NCBI GenBank assembly: GCA_963669155.1
Contig: OZ022597.1
Coordinates: 1,232,638-1,296,637, forward strand
Length of the DNA stretch: 64,000 nucleotides
Source: Arbacia lixula
Taxonomy: Eukaryota > Echinodermata > Echinoidea > Arbacioida > Arbaciidae
Direction of reading: 5' to 3'
In this document: piece by piece, positions 10,986 to 24,540 of the stretch
Numbering within the stretch: position 1 is the stretch's first letter
Layout of the letters: the number at the start of each line of letters is the position of its first letter
The notes under the pieces: model-generated
Database searches by the model: none
The model's input: only the letters and a program-made list of their open reading frames with translations
Told to the model about the DNA's origin: nothing
Program-made: the position numbers and the translations under genes

Positions 10986-12947
10986 GCTATTATGGAAAGC
11001 ACGTCATATTATTGTGACCTTACCCTTCATGTGACAGGCAAAACGCTGCTATATGGGATGCACTACTTGTTCAGATAAGCACCATTAACACACAAGAAGT
11101 TTAATATCGCGTTATCACTTTTACAAAATATATTACATTCGGTAAGACACTGTGTGAACCTCAAGTACATTATACACATGTAGGCCTCGTGTGTGGAATG
11201 TGGTACAGTGGCGTTAATTCCAACATACCACGTACTACTGATCTTGATGTCTTCCCCTCTGACTCGGCTTCATATGAAAAAGCAATGCAAAAGTGAAATT
11301 GACGTAATTTGTGTAGTATTTCATATTTCTAGACGCCCATATCTCATCACAAAGTGATCCAATGGAATCGCTTAGATAGTGATATCGTTTCATCTATTAA
11401 ATCCATCATTACCATTGGCATGAAGATGTGTCGTAAGCCAATGGGTTTTTTCAAGGTCTGGTAATGAAAGGATGAAACCATCTGCATGAACTCGACTCTA
11501 TTGTTCAGTCACCTCAAAATAAAATCAACGAGTGATGTAAAGTACAATGCAAGTAATTCGAGTTCCTATATTCAAATGAACGTTCTTAGTGTTCGATTTT
11601 GTATACCACGGTGCTTGCGCAGCCTTATTCATTATGCCTGCAAAATGTATCACCTTAAAGGTAAATGATCAGTTAAGATAATAAACCTTGGCGACACTGT
11701 CGATAAATTGAAATACGGACGCCCATTTTGAAAAAGAAAGGTAGTTCAAATACGGACCTAGATGCGCATGCAGGGTTTAACTGACAGAATATGCAGAAGT
11801 CCAATTCAAGTTTAATACGAACATAAAATACATTTTAATATTCAGTACAAAATGATTTTAAAAACCGTGGGGCTTTAAAGCGGGCTACAACACAAAACCA
11901 TGCAGATTTTCCGTGCACGTTTAATTCGAACGTGCAACTATACTGCACATACATGTGTGTGCACTTCAATACAATAGAAATTCAACATACAGAGACCATC
12001 GCGTAGGTTGAACACACTGTCACTACCGTCCTTCCAGCGTCTCTAAGAATTGTATTGAAAAGGGGCCTCCACTTGCTTGACATTTTATTTGACAAGCATC
12101 TCGCTCCTTCTCTTTCCTCCTCCTTTTAAGAGCCGAGGTTGTATTCAGAGCAGCTCCAATTTCCTGCTTGCTTTTCTAAAGACGCTTTTTTTGTGCTTTT
12201 AAGTTCGCTTTTTTATGATTATTCTACCGCTCCACTACGAATACCAACTAACAATAGAGACCAAGGAAACATTTAGCGTGTATGCACAGACTCAATTGAC
12301 CCACTTTCTGAAAATATACCCCCGCCTGCGACATAGACTAGTGCATTGACGAGCTGATCATTGTCGCACACAGCACACAGTATACGTGATGGTCTCACAT
12401 TTCAGACTTACTGATTTAGACTCACTCCATCAATATGTGGTCTACTGAATGGCTGGTAACGGGTTGGGTCTGGAAACTAAGAATAATAGCGGCGCTGTTT
12501 TTTGTTTTTTTTTTGCTTTTTTTAATGATAGGTTAACTTGGCATTGCGTCTTAACTCTGAGGTTCCAAAACGGTATTATGTGTTTGTACATGTACCGCTT
12601 CCAAATATACGTAACGGATAACTAAATAAACTTGGGATCACGTGGCTTTCCTAGCGAAGATGGACGCATACTCTTCGAATACATCTGTGTGAATCTCATG
12701 TTTACTTTTGCAAAATTACACAAATGAAATGTAATAGAGGATGACATACTAAAATATTTTTTCTTCCATATCATGTCGTTTATTTTCATCATTAAACTCA
12801 CACCAACTTAAACATAATTTCCCCTATATATTTTTTTTTTGTTTTATCTCTCTTTCTGTCCCTCTTGACAATAATGTTGCGAAAGTACCCGTCTCCTCTT
12901 TCAGTTCATAATTGCCATCCCAACATCCCACTCCAATTCAGATCACC

Positions 12948-12994
12948 CCCCCCCCCCCCTCTCTTTTCTCTCTTGTTATCTCTTTCTCTCCGCA

Positions 12995-13043
<49 letters not shown>

Positions 13044-13152
13044 CGTATGTTGTACATGTTTCATTCTGATAAAATCGGATTTACATTATCAGGAAATTTA
13101 TATCAATAATTTGACATATAATTACATATATCCCCCCCCCCCCCCACACACA
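12948..13152 (+). repeat. Poly-C/(CT)n tracts
   Basis: Two successive C-runs, each followed directly by CT repeats (to about 13040), and a third C-run at 13132-13145 followed by CA. The counterpart is at 34953-35153 with shorter tracts. Confidence 0.95.
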
Positions 13153-13800
13153 CCACCCCACATCCATCTCTTTATATAAGATATACACGCAACTATCTAA
13201 GCAAATAAGCTGGTACACATCCCTGGCAAGGTACCAACCAAGATGGCATTTCACATAATACATCTACCATTCTCTACCACTATACAATTGTGTACTGAAC
13301 CACTGAAACAACTGCATAAAAACAATCACCTCGTCATGACAATCGTGGTTTTCCCCTAGCTACTCGGCGCATTTCAAATCAGGCATGTTAGAGCGAACGT
13401 CCCGATTTCCCGGGGAATATTGGATTTAATTATGGAAGCGACGCTTCTTCTGGAGGTTGACATGGTAGGAGGGCACGTTCGCGATAGTCTGCTCCTACAG
13501 GAGTTTGCAGTGTACATGTACCAGTTTCAGCCAGTCTGCCAGGCAGTCAGGCAGCTAGTCAGTGGGTATGAATAAATTGGTCTGAATTGCAAAGACAAGC
13601 TTGTAGATGCTACCGAACCTAGCAACACATAGAGGGAGACACGTACGAGGAGCATAATTCGACACGTTGACCAACTACATGAGCTGTAGTCTTACATACA
13701 GCCGCATATGCGAGACGGCATCATGATACAACATGTGCCTGCAAAGAAGTCTCTTTGCCAGGCGCCGCTGTTTGTTGCTGTGTTGTTTGTTGTTTTTTTT

Positions 13801-14000
13801 NNNNNNNNNNNNNNNNNNNNNNNNNNNNNNNNNNNNNNNNNNNNNNNNNNNNNNNNNNNNNNNNNNNNNNNNNNNNNNNNNNNNNNNNNNNNNNNNNNNN
13901 NNNNNNNNNNNNNNNNNNNNNNNNNNNNNNNNNNNNNNNNNNNNNNNNNNNNNNNNNNNNNNNNNNNNNNNNNNNNNNNNNNNNNNNNNNNNNNNNNNNN
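13801..14000. other. Assembly gap, 200 N
   Basis: Exactly 200 N bases, which looks like a scaffold gap of placeholder length. It follows a T-rich end of copy A. The sequence after the gap does not continue the sequence that follows the homologous point in copy A' (35800 onward), so the two flanks need not be neighbours in the genome. Confidence 0.99.
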
Positions 14001-14349
14001 ATCAATCCAAGTTTTAAGTGGGAAAGAATTTATCCAAGAGCACTATTGAGTTATAAAATGCGACGACCTTACCGTAAACAGGGGGTAAACGTTGGCAATA
14101 CATGTACTTGGTTACGTCGTCATGTTATAGATATGTGTGGTCCGTTCGACGGTAATATACTGTAGGTAGACACTTATGCAGATAACCATTTTTACAGGGT
14201 GTTTTCATATGGACATGTTCAGGAGAGTCATGGGTGGTCATTATCTCTGTACGGAAATAATCATTGATGCGTACGATCCATCGCTGAGGTGATATAACAC
14301 TTCACGGTCGCCTACGTCACATGATAATTACCAGGACAGTGAGACAATC

Positions 14350-14380
<31 letters not shown>

Positions 14381-14745
14381 ACCTCCTAATATAAAACCAT
14401 TTTTGCAATTGTATGATCCCACCTCCCCGATTGAATCGTGCATTCCGTATTTTTCACGTTCATATCCGTTTCCGGTGCAGTGTACTAGCATATGGGACCG
14501 GTTATGGACATGACTGCGCGATAAAACGAGCGATTGGTGGTGCAATATGGGACGCTCTCCCCTATGTGCGGTATAAAAATTGACAAGAATGAGAGAAAAA
14601 AAAATAGATCTTATAATACTTACTTGACCATTTTGTTGAGTCGTAGAGTTCACCTGGCTGCAGTCTCCTCTTGTTGAAAACAGACAGTACTTTACTCTGT
14701 ACTCTGTAGATAAGGGAAAGATGAAAAGAGTACGGGGGTAGGGAT

Positions 14746-14818
<73 letters not shown>

Positions 14819-14824
14819 GGGTAG

Positions 14825-14880
<56 letters not shown>

Positions 14881-15385
14881 GGGGGGGGGGGGAGGAGGAG
14901 GATATAAACATTTATTTAGAACAGCACTAAAAACTCATATAATGCTCAGAAGACAATCTTTTACAATGTAAAATAAGAGAGAGAATAGACGAGGCGGGGT
15001 TGCATAACGGAAAAAAAAAAAAACATTGGATGACGAATAAACACATTTCCCTACCAAAAAAATCAAACTATGCGTTGTGAAGCATCTGAAATGGGCTCGA
15101 GCAGTAAACTTGCAGAGGAACACACAACTAGGTTACAATTCCACACCGAAGGGTGCGTAGAAGTTGTCATTCTTCACCATTAAACATTCATCGGCAGCAT
15201 CCAATAACAGGGAAATGTAAAACGCAGTGGGTGTAGGCATTATACCCAACAGAAGTGGAACAAAACGGAGGAGGAATAGAAATTGCATTCCAGGGAATTA
15301 AGCGTTCTCACGTTTCGATTTCTTATGTTCTTTTTCTTCCCACATCCCAATCAAGGCACATTCAATATTTAATGATATGAACACA
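14001..15385. other. Non-coding, with poly-C/(CA)n and (GA)n-(G)n tracts
   Basis: The start of the single-copy section after the gap. It holds a 17-base C-run plus CA repeat at about 14350-14381 and a long GA tract at 14749-14893 ending in a G-run. The 199-codon minus-strand frame here is Ser/Leu repeat translation for its first third, and the rest is not recognisable. No gene called. Confidence 0.7.
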
Positions 15386-15548
15386 CGTGCATGTTTGTCC
15401 GTCTGTCTGTCTGTCTGTCTCTTTTTTAAATGGTAATTTCACACACTTTCTTGCACGCTTCTCACCGTATTGCTCTCTCCTCCTCCCCACCCTTCACCCC
15501 TTTCCTTTTTGTTTATCCCAACCGACCCCCCCACCCTCCCCCCCCTTC

Positions 15549-15607
<59 letters not shown>

Positions 15608-16925
15608 CCTTTCTCTCTCTCTCTCTCCCTTTCTCTCTATCTCTCTCTCTCTTTCTATATATCTGTACCCCCCACTATCTGTATGATCTGTGTCCGTATA
15701 TATCCACTTATCATGTTTGCCTGTTTGCAACGATCTGTGTATAGTTCGAGATATTAGTCACGCGTATAATCCATTCTATCTACCAAGATAACATCCGTCT
15801 GTAATCTCCCTATGCTCTTCCAAAACTCTCCCTTTCCTCTCACACGTCTCTCTTTCAAATGAAAATACGATGTATACCTGTTTTCCGTTTTTGCTTATCT
15901 GCACTCTTCGTTTTCCGCGCCTAATATATCAACACGCACAGGATGCCCCTCTCTCTCTTAAAATGTATATACCTTCCTTTCCGTTTTTCCCTGATCTACA
16001 GTCGTCCTTTCCCCCACTTGAATGACACCTACATACGCACGATCAATACTCTTGTCCTACACCTCTATTACCATGATTACGTCGATATAACCGCACGTTC
16101 CCCCTCTTCTGATCACTTAGCCGAACACCTTTTTTCTTATCCCCATCCTTCCTTCATGTTCTTTCAACAACTATTACCTCCACTTATCTCATAATCACTC
16201 TTTGTCTATCGACGTTACTTTCCTCTTTTTTCTGTCCAAGTTCTTGCATCCCGTCCACTTACATTGCCACACGTTGCCACCCCACCCCCTCCCTCAGACC
16301 CACATTCAGTACGGCCAATTCCCTGTATTCATTTTGTTCATCCCTCTTTCGTTGATTGTGATGTTGATTCAAACGCTTATTTTAATGATAAACACAACTC
16401 AAGTCGCAGTCAATGATTGATATAGCCTTACTCAGAGCTTGACATTAATAAACATGTTGACATGTTAGGACATGTTAAGACATGTAACAAACAAAATATG
16501 AAAAAAACATTATACTTATATCATTGATTGTTATGTATTATCTGAAATAAATGATATGATTATGAAATGCAAGACAAAATTAAAAAGCACAACATCATAT
16601 TTCTTAGGCTTTACTAGATGACATTAATTTTGATGAGTGATTTGTATTCAATTATATATTTACTTTCAGAGTATCATTTTACACAATCGATAAAAAACTC
16701 CTTCACAAATGTGAAGTACGACCAGGTAATTCTGACTCGCACAATGAATGTTCGGTTGATAACACATAAGGTTCCATCTCTTCTCTTTCCACTTTGCTTT
16801 CCTCTCCTCTTGCCCAACTATATCACTCCTTTCTTATATAACATCCCTCCCCAGTCCGCCCACTACTTCCTCTGTCTTTCTTTCGCCCCCCCCCCTCTTC
16901 CTCTCTCCATCTCCCCCCCCCCCCC

Positions 16926-16963
<38 letters not shown>

Positions 16964-17230
16964 CTCTCTCCCTCTCTTTTCTCATGTCTTCCCCTTCTGC
17001 TCCTCACCCTCTTTCCCACTTCCTCTCTGTCTTACCCCACACCCCGACATCTCTCCCTTTCAATTTTTTTTTACGTTAGGGTTAATCCCCTTACATATTA
17101 TTTCCTTCCTGCCCCCCCCCCTCTCTGCCTCTCTCTCTCTGTCTCTCTCTCTGTCTCTGTCTGTCTGTCTCTCTCTGTCTCTCTCTCTCTCTGTCTCTCT
17201 CTGTCTCTCTCTCTCCCTCTCCCATTCTAT
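15386..17230 (+). repeat. Pyrimidine-rich region with poly-C/(CT)n tracts
   Basis: Short TGTC repeat at about 15400-15420. C-run plus CT tracts lie at 15530-15655, 16886-16975 and 17112-17220. Between them the strand stays pyrimidine-rich. A cluster of four ACATGT palindromes lies at 16452-16485. No coding exon recognised. Confidence 0.85.
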
Positions 17231-19465
17231 CTTTCTCTTTCACCTGTCTCCTCCTATCTATTTCCGTTTCCCTCCTCTTCGGTGCCGTAACCACCAGCGT
17301 GAAGCTAAATGTCACGTTATGCAAGGGGGGCTGAGCTTTGATATAACGCCGTCGCCATCCCGCCGTTCCCCGCATAATTCATGCAACAAAAACAGGCCCC
17401 TTCGGGAGAGACAGACAAGGAAAAACCCATGCAGCCACACCGACACACAGCCAATATTCAATGCACTGATCTCCACCAGTGAAGTTACTAGGCATGATGT
17501 GGCATAGCCTCAGTTCCAGGCTGTAAAGACTGTTTATTTCTAATAGACTACGGGAACCACAGGGTTGCCATGTAGACATTCCTCCTTATTTTCCTCCCCC
17601 TCTGAGAGGAAGTGTAAGGATTCGTGTCCAGACGTAGTCGTGGTTACAGCAATGCATGAGGAAGACATATAATTATACTAAAGCCTCAAATCTAGGCTAC
17701 GACCTACATGAGAGGAAACACTTTCTGTTCTCCATGTTGTAGGAATACGTCATGTCGACATAATCGTGGAGAAGTCACATAATGATACGCGACAGCATGC
17801 ATGGCGTGGGGATAGGTATTAAATGCTCCCCATGATATAATGATACGCTCCTATTGTATTTGTGTAATTAGTGATGTCCCTGAGGAATTTCATGGTCAAC
17901 GTTTACTACATGGCAATATCATAAACAGCCCGGCAATACTTAACACGAACACGCTCGAATCATTATGATGATGACGGCGGATCAAACAATCGAAATAACG
18001 TAACCTGTCTGCGGTTTCATTTGTTCATCCTGGTCATATGTAATATTACCCAATCCCTGCGAATATAAGGAATATATTGTACACATGTTTTCATTATGTA
18101 GTTATTCGATAAGTTCAAATGGAATCATTACATAGTTTTCGGTTTCCGATTAACATTTTTTTTATTTTTTTGAATTACTTCGAAAGTGTCCGGGATTATT
18201 TGGGGACATGTATTCATTATTCTCGAGGTTTACTTTTGCTTTATTCAGATGTTGGCTCTTGCAAAATCAGGTAATAACTATAGCAGTATCTTTCCAGATG
18301 GGTTATTGTATGGTTGATGATTTAGGACCACGACATTGGCACTCTGGATATCCATTAATCACGTCGATCTCGTTTAAGCGGGGCTCGCCTGTACTCGAAC
18401 ACGCAGGAGAATACTCAAGTTTGACAAGCTAATGGGTGCCCGCGGTAACTTCTGGGACGACAGCCATTACGCGCCCCGTTACCACTGCCGAATACTCTTC
18501 ACTTCCTATCTTCGCCTTTGTACTGAGCAACAGCTACACCCTTCCGTCAAAGCTAGTAATCTCGCGGCCCGTTATCACTGCCGAATACACATCACTATTT
18601 ATGTTTACTGAGAAAATCTGAGTAAACTATTCCATAATAGCAATACCGCGGCCTGTTAACACTGCATGGTGCCATGGCATTCAACTCGTTAATAGTTCAT
18701 TTTTGCACCTGTGTATAAACATTGGGTGTGTACTGAGTAGTACAGTTACAAAGGCGCCTTGTTACGAGATAACATACCGTAGTAGGCCATGTTGCCGAAT
18801 TTTGATTGCAACGTCTTTGGTGTCGTGGTCCTTTCTTGTATTATACACACTCATATTGCTTTTAAAATTGACACTTAATTAAGACAACATGGCTGGAGAC
18901 AATGTAAATCATACATTGTACATGAAAACCTATGTATTGGTTAATGTGTGAACATTTAGCTAAGAATGCTATATCAACTTTCTTAATATAATGCGAAATT
19001 CTGAAAGGAAATATAATATGCTCAAAGACAGGGTAGCCGTTTTGAATGTCAAACACTGACATTGTGTAAACACCACGAAAATTGAAAAAAAAAATACTAT
19101 TCAAGAACTTCCCTCACTATATCACAGAGTATATCAGAAATGGAAACGAACTTTGGGCGACATTGCATCCATCTTGAAACTCATATAACCGGAAAGACCG
19201 ACAAGGCAATCAGCACACGTCGCGGCTCTCCGCTCCGAACTGTCCACACAGTGGTCAGCGACTGTCCGCGGATATGCGAGCGGTGCTGGCAAATGAATAT
19301 AGACAAAAGTCGATACGAGACGCGGTGTTTCAATAGCAAGCACAAATAGCTGTGTATCTCTTCCTTAAAAGGTTCGTGAACATATACAGTATTTTATCAT
19401 TAAGGTATAATGGTGATCCATGCCGAGTTTCATGATAACTTCATGTTAATAAATAATGGAGCAAG
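17231..19465. other. Non-coding stretch with a weak GC-rich degenerate repeat
   Basis: No gene recognised. GCGSCCNGTTAnCACTGC-type blocks recur at about 18471, 18564 and 18648, with a partial one at about 18754. Two of them fall 31 codons apart in one reading frame, producing a repeated RPVxTAEYxSL peptide, but stops follow. A short GC-rich stretch near 19140-19340 is open on both strands and resembles nothing I know. Confidence 0.5.
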
Positions 19466-19468
19466 ATG

Positions 19469-19492
19469 AATGTGTGTGTGTATGTGTGTGTA

Positions 19493-19582
<90 letters not shown>

Positions 19583-19598
19583 TGTGTGTGTGTGTGTT
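19469..19598 (+). repeat. (GT)n microsatellite
   Basis: About 130 bases of GT repeat with few interruptions. Confidence 0.97.
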
Positions 19599-19905
19599 TT
19601 ATGTTGATGTTATGTATAGCTAGCTCTGTCATCAAGGCATGTATGTAAACATGTACGTTATACATTACGTCACACAGCGTTGCATACTTGACGCCTGTAC
19701 CCAAATTACAATACAATGTTCGTAATGCCCATCCGAGTTTAACAGGAAACAGCAAAGGACTGAACATGGACGGTTAAAACAGGCCTCGAAGAATGGCGTG
19801 TCTACCCTTCCCAGTCACTATATGACTATTATTGACTGCTTCAGACAGCATCCGATGTCTCTAAAAGCGTAAGAGTGAAACAACTTGATTCCATCTCATT
19901 AATTA

Positions 19906-20135
19906 TTAACCCTTGGCGTGACTGGCGAGATGAAAGCCAATTTCTTTTTTCTGAGATGTCTGACGAGCGATTTTACAATAGAACCTTGTAAATAATACCG
20001 CACTTCCTCCGAGATATCTATATCACGCCTATCATGTCTATGATATGATTAACCCTATATGTTCTGTACAAACTGATACTATATGGGATTGTGTGTGTCA
20101 GTGGTGAAACTCACAGGTGGCATGTTAAGGGTTAA
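19906..20135. mobile_element. Possible TTAACCCTT-ended MITE
   Basis: About 230 bp bounded by TTAACCCTTGG and the inverse AAGGGTTAA. Short TTAA-containing termini of this type are seen in piggyBac-like MITEs. The inverted match is only about nine bases and TTAACCC is common nearby, so this is tentative. Confidence 0.25.
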
Positions 20136-22095
20136 GAAAGTTTGTATTGAATTCCATTTGAATAACATAATTCATTTCAAATATAGCAGGATATAGAATT
20201 CTCTTTCAGACTAATCAATTCTATTTAGAAAATAGTAACATTTTCGGTAACACCATGTGGTTGTATTCTTAGGGTTGGTGATAACGTTAAAATGACCAAT
20301 GGCCTACACTTTGTTTAGCTGTATGAATAAGTTTCTTGACCAGGACGGTCTTGAATCATTAACATGCGTCTATGTGTGTATATTCGACGCTCTTGCAAAA
20401 TCGTATTGTTTCGTTGAAAGGCAATCATGGCAAAGCAACCAGTACCGCTTCTTCTTGGAATCACCGTGGTTATTTCAAAAGGCCTTTTATGCTTGAAATT
20501 ATGTCATGGCAATTGGAATAATATGCTGGTAAGACACATTTTGCCATCATATACCAATCAATAACATGCGATACTAGTATAACGGTAAAACATTTCAATA
20601 CGTAAACCGAAAAGTGAGGACCCGACATCATCAGATTTAACCTATCAGTACCACAGGTGCATGGAATTTGAAATAAGTTCAAATCAACCTCAATCATGTG
20701 TCAATTACCTGGGTATATCGATTCGATGAATCTACAGCATATCACATCTATGTGACCATATACACATCATAATCTCGAAACTCTACAGCGAAACACCATC
20801 TAGTGATATACAGGTATAGAAAATTGTATACAATGCATACTGTTTTTTTAATTATTATTATGACGTATTGTTAGCGTTCACACACACACACACACATCAT
20901 TCCATCGTATTGCTATACCGTTTAGGAATAGCCAAACGGTATATAGTCTGTGTGTGAACACGGAATTATACATTCACAAATGCATGGTTACGATCAGATG
21001 ACTTTTCCCTCACGAGGCGGTCACTTCGAGCTAAACAGCACGGTATTCATTGTTAATGCGGCCTTCATGGTATATAATGCATGGCAGGTAACTGCATGGC
21101 AGACGCGTTATCTTCTTATCTTCGCAGAAAAATATGCAATAAGCATTTGAGCATTATTCAACTATATACCACAATATTTTGGAAAATGTGGCAATATGAC
21201 GATCAAAAACGAAAGTGAATAATTCCTATCAATTTATCAGACAGGGTCCAAGATACAGTGAGGACGGTATGGAAAAAGAAGGGGGGGGGGCGGGAATAAG
21301 GAAGACACATGAACAAAAAAGTGGTAAATGATAAGAAAAACGAGTAAAAATTGAGTTATTAATGTGGCAATACCATAACTAAGAAACATACAAGGATATA
21401 TGATGGAAATAAGAAAAAAAGTGTATACATTGCCTTTTAAATCCATTTATGTAATTGCGGTCAGAAAACAGACCAACTACAACGGATATACAAAATACGG
21501 TAAAACAAATCAACGATCGTAATAACATACCCAATTCATAATTGAAGGACACGCAGGAACAGGCTACAGTAAAATGATAGAAATCTATACTGTTGTACGT
21601 ACTCTTATCTCCTTAAAGGTCACATAAATACGGACACTTATGTGAGAGTGTTTTCTAGCAATCTTCCCAAGGGTCCGGGGTTGTATAATGTGTCGTATCA
21701 TCTTCAAAGAAATCCCGATTCCGATCATAAAGTAGCCTTTCTAGTATCATTTATCCATGTTAGATTACGATATAATGACATGCCATTTCTTTTCAGTGGG
21801 AACCTGGTAGAGTGTGATTGAGCTTAGTAATTGAACAAGCCTATAGTGGCTTATTGAGAAGAAAGTGCAAATGAAACATCGCACCCGGTGTGAACCCCCC
21901 CCCCCTCCCCTACCCTACCCCTTCAAACACACACATGCAGGCGAGCACTCACACACATACATACACACACTAAATATACATTGTATTGATGTTGTTTTTA
22001 ATATATATTTATATTACTGTCGCTCAAATTCCAATCCTATTTCAGGTTTCTCTGCCTATCTCTAATAATATTATACAGACGTGTGCGTGTGTGAT

Positions 22096-22164
<69 letters not shown>

Positions 22165-22905
22165 GTGTGTGTACGCCCATACTGTGTGGACGTGTATACA
22201 TGCATGTTTATGTATGTTTGTATGTCTATCCGAGTTTATGTTTATTCCATTGACATTTTTCATAAATATGCGTAATACTACAAAAACATACATTTTTCCA
22301 TCAGCAAGATCCCAGCATCACTCACGTTAACCACTATAAACCATGAAAACAGACTTGGGGAGACAAATTGATTTTACGAGGACTGCGGCAAAGCGCGACC
22401 TTTTCCTGCACCAACGAAAAAAGGAAGTAAACGAAGTGGCGCCAATTTTCTAGGCCACATAAGGGCATGCAGCTGCAGGCTTCACGCAGCGTCGCACATA
22501 CTAAACGTTTAGCCGCATATTCATGTGCGCTCAGATCGCGTAGAGCAAGGATAAGAAAGGGCGTACGATATTACTAGTGTGTACATTATCCTCATAAGAT
22601 ATTGTGTGTATCATCAAGTAGCTGCATATCAACATGACTGTGGCTAGACATGTGCAGTGTACCCCAGGCTTTCTGATTTGTTTACAATTTTAACGGGGGG
22701 TTTTGGGTTTACATCAAATGCAGCTTTGTGGAATTGTTCTGCATTAATGGCGACAAAATACACAACTGACACATGATAAATAAACTTAGAAAGCTTTCTG
22801 AGCAGAAGTGATCAACGAAAACATAGGAATATGTCTATATGATTGTTTTAGTCTCCCACGAGTTCTTAAAGTGAGCACGAATGCGACCCGAATCATGCAC
22901 ATATT
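20136..22905. other. Non-coding stretch before copy A'
   Basis: No gene recognised. It contains a short CA repeat (about 20878-20896), a G-run (about 21281-21291), a C-run (about 21896-21906) and a compound GT-then-GA tract at 22085-22166. The remainder shows no repeat or exon structure that I can see. Confidence 0.6.
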
Positions 22906-24192
22906 AGATACGATAATTTGATAATTAAAGCGAACAATTGAAACCGCTCACTGTCATGATTGTGTAATAAAAATCAATGATTTCGTGACAGCATCATATG
23001 ATTTACTTTGCGCCACATAAAGTTAGTCTATGTTTAGTAAGCGGTTTAAGTTTAACCACTGTTGTGAAGTACATATGCTCATAGGAAACGTTCGGAGCTT
23101 TACCGCGCGATCCCAACAGCTCTCTGCGTCTATTATTTTCTGCACGGAGAGCTCTTGGCATTTCGAATTCGATAAAAATGTTTTATAGGTACGATCAAAA
23201 TTCAGTGCAAGGCGAAGAGAGCAAATGCAGATCCCGCGGGAAAATGTGTCGCGCATATATTTCACTCGGCGTTATTGCAATGCGATCTTGTATTAACATA
23301 GTCAATGTAGTAAAAGTCGAAACGCTTTTCCTCGCAGTACTAATGAAGGCATTTGACATTTACTATGCTTACTGATATGCCTTGGATGATTCTGATAAAG
23401 ACACCGCAGGAGTTATCGGCCGTAATACTAAAGTGGGCTTATGCTGTCGTGTGTGGCTTTAGCCATAAATCGTCAATATGACGTCTTCAATTAGCTCAGA
23501 TTCACATGGATTTTAATGGAAAGGTAACGCCATTAACTTGCAGTGGAAACGCATTGTGACAATAGCTTTACATAATCGGATGTAGTACAGATACCAGACC
23601 AATTGCGCCACAGTATAACAGTTAAAAAAAGTTTAAAATATATATGGGAGAGTTCAAGAAACATCTAAGAAATGCTGTCTCTATCCGCCATTGGTGCATT
23701 TTCGCACAAGTTATACACACGAAACGCATAGAGCAAAAGTCCGTTTGGCACACAGAAATTAAACACAGGCACAGCCTAAAATCCGACTTCGCCAATGTCC
23801 CGTGCACCTTGACGTGCTTAACAATGTATATATCAAATCGTTTTTGCATACTTATGGCTGTTAACCCCATTTAGTACCAACCAATGTTAGTCCCATCTTA
23901 ATTGCAATACAGTTCATTGCCTATGTGACTTAGAGGGTGAGATAGTGTGACCGTGTAACATGTTATAGTTGGATCGTACTTGTGTACAATCCATCAGAGA
24001 CGAAACACGTAGTATACACGATATAGACAACGACCAGGCGCATGACATAGACCATGTAGACTATGCAGGTGGTGTTGTATAGAACCGAATCACCTTCTTA
24101 TCATTCGTCTACTTTCCTTAGCTCTAAACATAATCCTTTTCTAAATGATCTGCTTTCTTGCAACTCAGCTTTCTTTTATAGGGAGTAATAAT

Positions 24193-24540
24193 GTACTAGG
24201 AAGACAAAGGCATTCAAAAGGTGATTGTGAGCAATCTTCTTGCCAATGGCATTAAATTCATGTGCTGTTCATTTTAGATATTTGCTGAAAGTTATTTGCC
24301 CTCAAATTATCCACATTTGGAGTTATTAGCATGATTAATGATTAAAGCACAAATCCTCAAATTGTTCGGGCCGAACAATTTGAGGATTTCTGATTAAATC
24401 ACTAATTATTCCAAGTGTGGATCTTATGAGGGCAAATAACTTTCAGCAAATTTCTAAAATGGACAGTACATGAATTTAAAACCATTGGCAAGAAGATTGT
24501 TCACGATTACCTTTTGGAGGCCTTTTTGTCTTCCCAGGAC
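24193..24540. mobile_element. Foldback MITE, family F1, full copy in A'
   Basis: About 348 bp, almost entirely two long inverted arms around a CAAATTGTTCGG-type palindrome. It is the homologous insertion to 1325-1623, so it predates the divergence of the two copies. Each arm includes a GAGGGCAAATAACTTTCAGC-like block. Confidence 0.88.

Larger units (their letters stand above)
1..13800 (+). repeat. Large duplicated segment, copy A (left edge cut by window)
   Basis: This segment matches 22906-35799 in the same orientation along its whole length. Base 6 pairs with 22911, and the match persists to the last bases before the N gap. Divergence is a few percent by eye, concentrated in microsatellites and several indels. 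Copy A is about 900 bp longer because of a 475-bp segment (2376-2850), a 240-bp retroposon-like insertion (4938-5176), a 72-bp segment near 5540-5611 and expanded simple repeats. I found no convincing gene in it. It could be a real segmental duplication or an uncollapsed second haplotype. Homology reaches base 1, so the left boundary lies outside the window. Confidence 0.95.

Noticed and set aside
13708..14165. Reading frames of unknown residues across the gap
   Set aside because: They consist of N bases and are artefacts of the scaffold gap.
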